14,344 nt of DNA from Phycisphaerae bacterium. Its GTDB lineage: Bacteria > Planctomycetota > Phycisphaerae > Phycisphaerales > SM1A02. Positions 12,650 through 14,344 of the stretch are shown here, piece by piece. Within the stretch, counting starts at the first letter, position 1; every line of letters begins with the position of its first letter. Made by a program: the position numbers and the translations under genes. The notes under the pieces were generated by a model that made no database searches, was not told the origin of the DNA, and worked only from the letters and a program-made list of their open reading frames with translations. The DNA lies in NCBI GenBank assembly GCA_030432455.1, contig JAUIHC010000035.1, positions 1-14,344 of the forward strand, given 5' to 3'.

Positions 12650-13990
12650 ATGAAGAAGGACGGACTCATCACCGCACTCATCCTCGTCGGCCTCGTCGCG
12701 GGGGCGATTCTCGGTCAGCTGCTGCACGGCGGCGCCGTCGATCCGGTCGGCACCGGTGAGAGCTGGATGTCGCTCGGGAAGCTGGTGCTGGTCCGGCCGC
12801 TGATGCTGCTCGTGCTGCCGCTCGTCTTCCTCTCCGTGATCGTGGGGGTGACCTCGATCGGCGATCCGTCACGCCTCGGCATCGTCGGCGGTTCGACGCT
12901 CCTCTACTACTTCGCCACCATGCTGGCCGCGGTCGTCCTGGGAGCGGTGCTCGTGACCGCGATCGCCCCCGGGGCGGGGCTTCCCGAGGAGGCGGTGGCG
13001 AGTCTGCAGAGTCAGGGGCTCGCGGAGTACGAGGAGAACACCGGGCTCAAGGGGGCGATGGGCACCGCGAGCGAGAAGGGGCTCGGCGGTGCGTGGATGA
13101 ACATCCTCGAACAGGTGATTCCGAGCAACTTCTTCGCCGAGCTCGCCAACGGTCGCACCCTGGGCGTCATCGTCTTCGCCCTCCTGCTCGGGCTCGCGCT
13201 CGCGGCGATCGGACCCGCAGGTGAACCGGCGATCGCCACGTTGCGGTCGCTCTTCGACGGCACGATGCGGCTCGTCCTGTGGGTGCTGTGGCTCACGCCG
13301 ATCGGCGTGTTCCTGCTCGTCACCGGCACCGTGGCGAAGATCGGGCTCAATGCGCTCTGGGGTCCGCTCGGGGCCTACATGCTGACCGTGCTGCTCGGGC
13401 TCGGCATCCACGCCTTCGTGACCCTGCCCGGCGTGCTCGCGGTCTTCTCGCGGGCGAATCCCTACAAGTTCATGTTCCAGATGCGGAAGGCCCTGCTGAC
13501 CGCGTTCGGCACCGACTCCAGTTCGGCGACCCTGCCGGTCACGATCGAGACCGCGATCGACGATGGTGGCTGCAGCCGCCGCAGCGCGAACTTCGTGCTG
13601 CCGCTCGGGGCGACGGTCAACATGGACGGCACGGCGCTCTACGAGGCGGTCGCGGTGGTCTTCATGTTCCAACTCTGGGGCATCCCACTCGAACTCGGGG
13701 ATCTCGTCATCGTGGTGGTGACCGCGACCCTCGCCGCGGTCGGCGCTGCGGGCATCCCGAGCGCCGGGCTGGTGACCATGGTCATCGTGGTGACCGCGGT
13801 GAACACCAGCCTCGCCGGCCGCGGCATCGAGCCGCTCCCCCTCGAGGCGATCGGCGTCATCATCGGCGTGGACCGCATCCTCGACATGTGCCGCACCACG
13901 GTGAACGTCTGGGGCGACGCGGTCGGCGCGAAGCTCGTCACCCGCCTCGCGCCCGACGACGAGGACGCCTTGGAGAAGGCGGCCGGGTGA
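12650..13990 (+). CDS. Dicarboxylate/amino acid:cation symporter (DAACS/SLC1 family)
   Basis: A 446-residue inner-membrane transporter that takes up glutamate, aspartate or C4-dicarboxylates with sodium or protons. The family hallmarks are present in order: the Ser-rich hairpin-1 motif TDSSSATLP (288-296), the unwound helix-7 motif NMDGT (324-328), the hairpin-2 motif GIPSAG (368-373) and the helix-8 substrate and ion site DRILDMCRTTVNVWGD (408-423), with Asp412, Arg415, Asn419 and Asp423. The helix-8 Arg suggests an acidic substrate. The exact substrate and ion cannot be read, so no gltP, gltT or dctA name is given. ATG 12650 starts the first membrane helix (GLITALILVGLVAGAILGQL). ATG 12599 would add a non-conserved hydrophilic extension. 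Neither has a ribosome site. Confidence 0.95.
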   Translation: MKKDGLITALILVGLVAGAILGQLLHGGAVDPVGTGESWMSLGKLVLVRPLMLLVLPLVFLSVIVGVTSIGDPSRLGIVGGSTLLYYFATMLAAVVLGAVLVTAIAPGAGLPEEAVASLQSQGLAEYEENTGLKGAMGTASEKGLGGAWMNILEQVIPSNFFAELANGRTLGVIVFALLLGLALAAIGPAGEPAIATLRSLFDGTMRLVLWVLWLTPIGVFLLVTGTVAKIGLNALWGPLGAYMLTVLLGLGIHAFVTLPGVLAVFSRANPYKFMFQMRKALLTAFGTDSSSATLPVTIETAIDDGGCSRRSANFVLPLGATVNMDGTALYEAVAVVFMFQLWGIPLELGDLVIVVVTATLAAVGAAGIPSAGLVTMVIVVTAVNTSLAGRGIEPLPLEAIGVIIGVDRILDMCRTTVNVWGDAVGAKLVTRLAPDDEDALEKAAG

Positions 13991-14005
13991 ACCGGCTCAA
14001 GGGGG

Positions 14006-14204
14006 CCACCACGGAGACCACGGAGTCGCACGGAGGGCCACGGAGGGGAAGCAGGGGTGCGTGCTTGAACACGACGATCGAACGTGATCAATCCGGTGGA
14101 GTTCAGAACGTCCTCTTCTGATCCAGTATCGCGTTCAAGTTCGCACACACCCAATCCAATCACCGCTCCGTGGCCCTCCGTGAACCTCCGTGCACTCCGT
14201 GGTG
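14006..14204. repeat. Intergenic element with phased inverted-repeat ends
   Basis: The left end (14006-14047) holds ACGGAG four times, starting at 14011, 14020, 14030 and 14040. The right end (14166-14204) holds the complement CTCCGT four times, starting at 14166, 14176, 14186 and 14195. The spacing (9,10,10 and 10,10,9) is a mirror image. Between them is the structured core described separately. It begins 16 bases after the symporter stop. No gene is present. Confidence 0.85.
14051..14176. repeat. Structured core repeat, copy 1
   Basis: About 125 bases are repeated 173 bases later with about six substitutions and one 5-base indel. The ends pair imperfectly: GGTGCGTGC and TTGAAC on the left match GTTCAA and GCACACACC on the right. 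TCAGAA/TTCTGA form an inner stem. A long hairpin, either in DNA or in RNA, is possible. Confidence 0.8.
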
Positions 14205-14223
14205 AACTCACACCGGCGCAGGA

Positions 14224-14344
14224 GCAGGGGTGCATGCTTGAACACGACGATCGAACGTGATCAATCCGCTGGAGTTCAGACCGTCCTCTTCTGATCCAGC
14301 ATCGCGTTCAAGTTCGCACGAACCCAATCACCGCTCCGTGGCCC
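14224..14344. repeat. Structured core repeat, copy 2, running off the window
   Basis: This second copy of the core begins with GCAGGGGTGC and reaches the first CTCCGT of another right end at 14334 before the window ends. It lacks the left inverted end, so the duplicated piece is core plus right end. It is 5 bases shorter than copy 1 near its 3' side. Confidence 0.8.

Noticed and set aside
14006..14204. Classical insertion sequence
   Set aside because: The inverted ends flank only about 120 bases with no transposase frame and no visible target duplication.

Overview
The window is GC-rich bacterial chromosome, most likely from a planctomycete of the Phycisphaerae. That placement is an inference. 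It rests on the strong GC3 bias, an integrase that resembles a planctomycete-type tyrosine recombinase family, a GbsR-like regulator with the planctomycete flavour, and GC-rich palindromic intergenic repeats. No rRNA or other taxonomic marker is present.

Region 1 (1-3176) looks like the int-proximal end of an integrated phage or similar element. It sits at the 3' end of a tRNA-Ser(GCT) gene (3177-3265, minus strand). Reading away from the tRNA there is a divergent tyrosine recombinase (2181-3053), a rho-independent terminator (2059-2083), a coupled pair of small envelope genes (a lipoprotein-like protein at 1683-2045 and a 48-residue one-pass membrane protein at 1537-1683), one lower-GC membrane gene on the opposite strand (1163-1540, moron-like), and a large minus-strand gene cut by the window edge (1-1034). 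The last residues seen in that partial gene resemble the Pro-rich motif of single-subunit T7-type RNA polymerases, but the catalytic part lies outside the window.

Region 2 (3266-9400) is host chromosome read on the minus strand. It holds a GbsR/MarR-type regulator with a short unknown gene behind it, a 1020-residue secreted subtilisin-family (S8) protease with a long structured leader, and purD (purine biosynthesis).

Region 3 (9570-13990) reads on the plus strand. It holds an exported protein of unknown function, a thioredoxin reductase (trxB), and a dicarboxylate/amino acid:cation symporter. The genes of regions 2 and 3 are mostly separate housekeeping or envelope units and show no common pathway.

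Two gene-free stretches are full of repeats. The first, 12119-12649, has a tandem duplicated REP-like unit with nested hairpins followed by four GC-rich palindromes. The second, 13991-14344, has an element with inverted ends whose hexamers repeat about every 10 bp, plus a duplicated structured core that runs off the window. A -10-like motif close to GCTACACTCC recurs upstream of the tRNA, purD, the protease and the regulator. Two genes (the regulator and the symporter) look leaderless.
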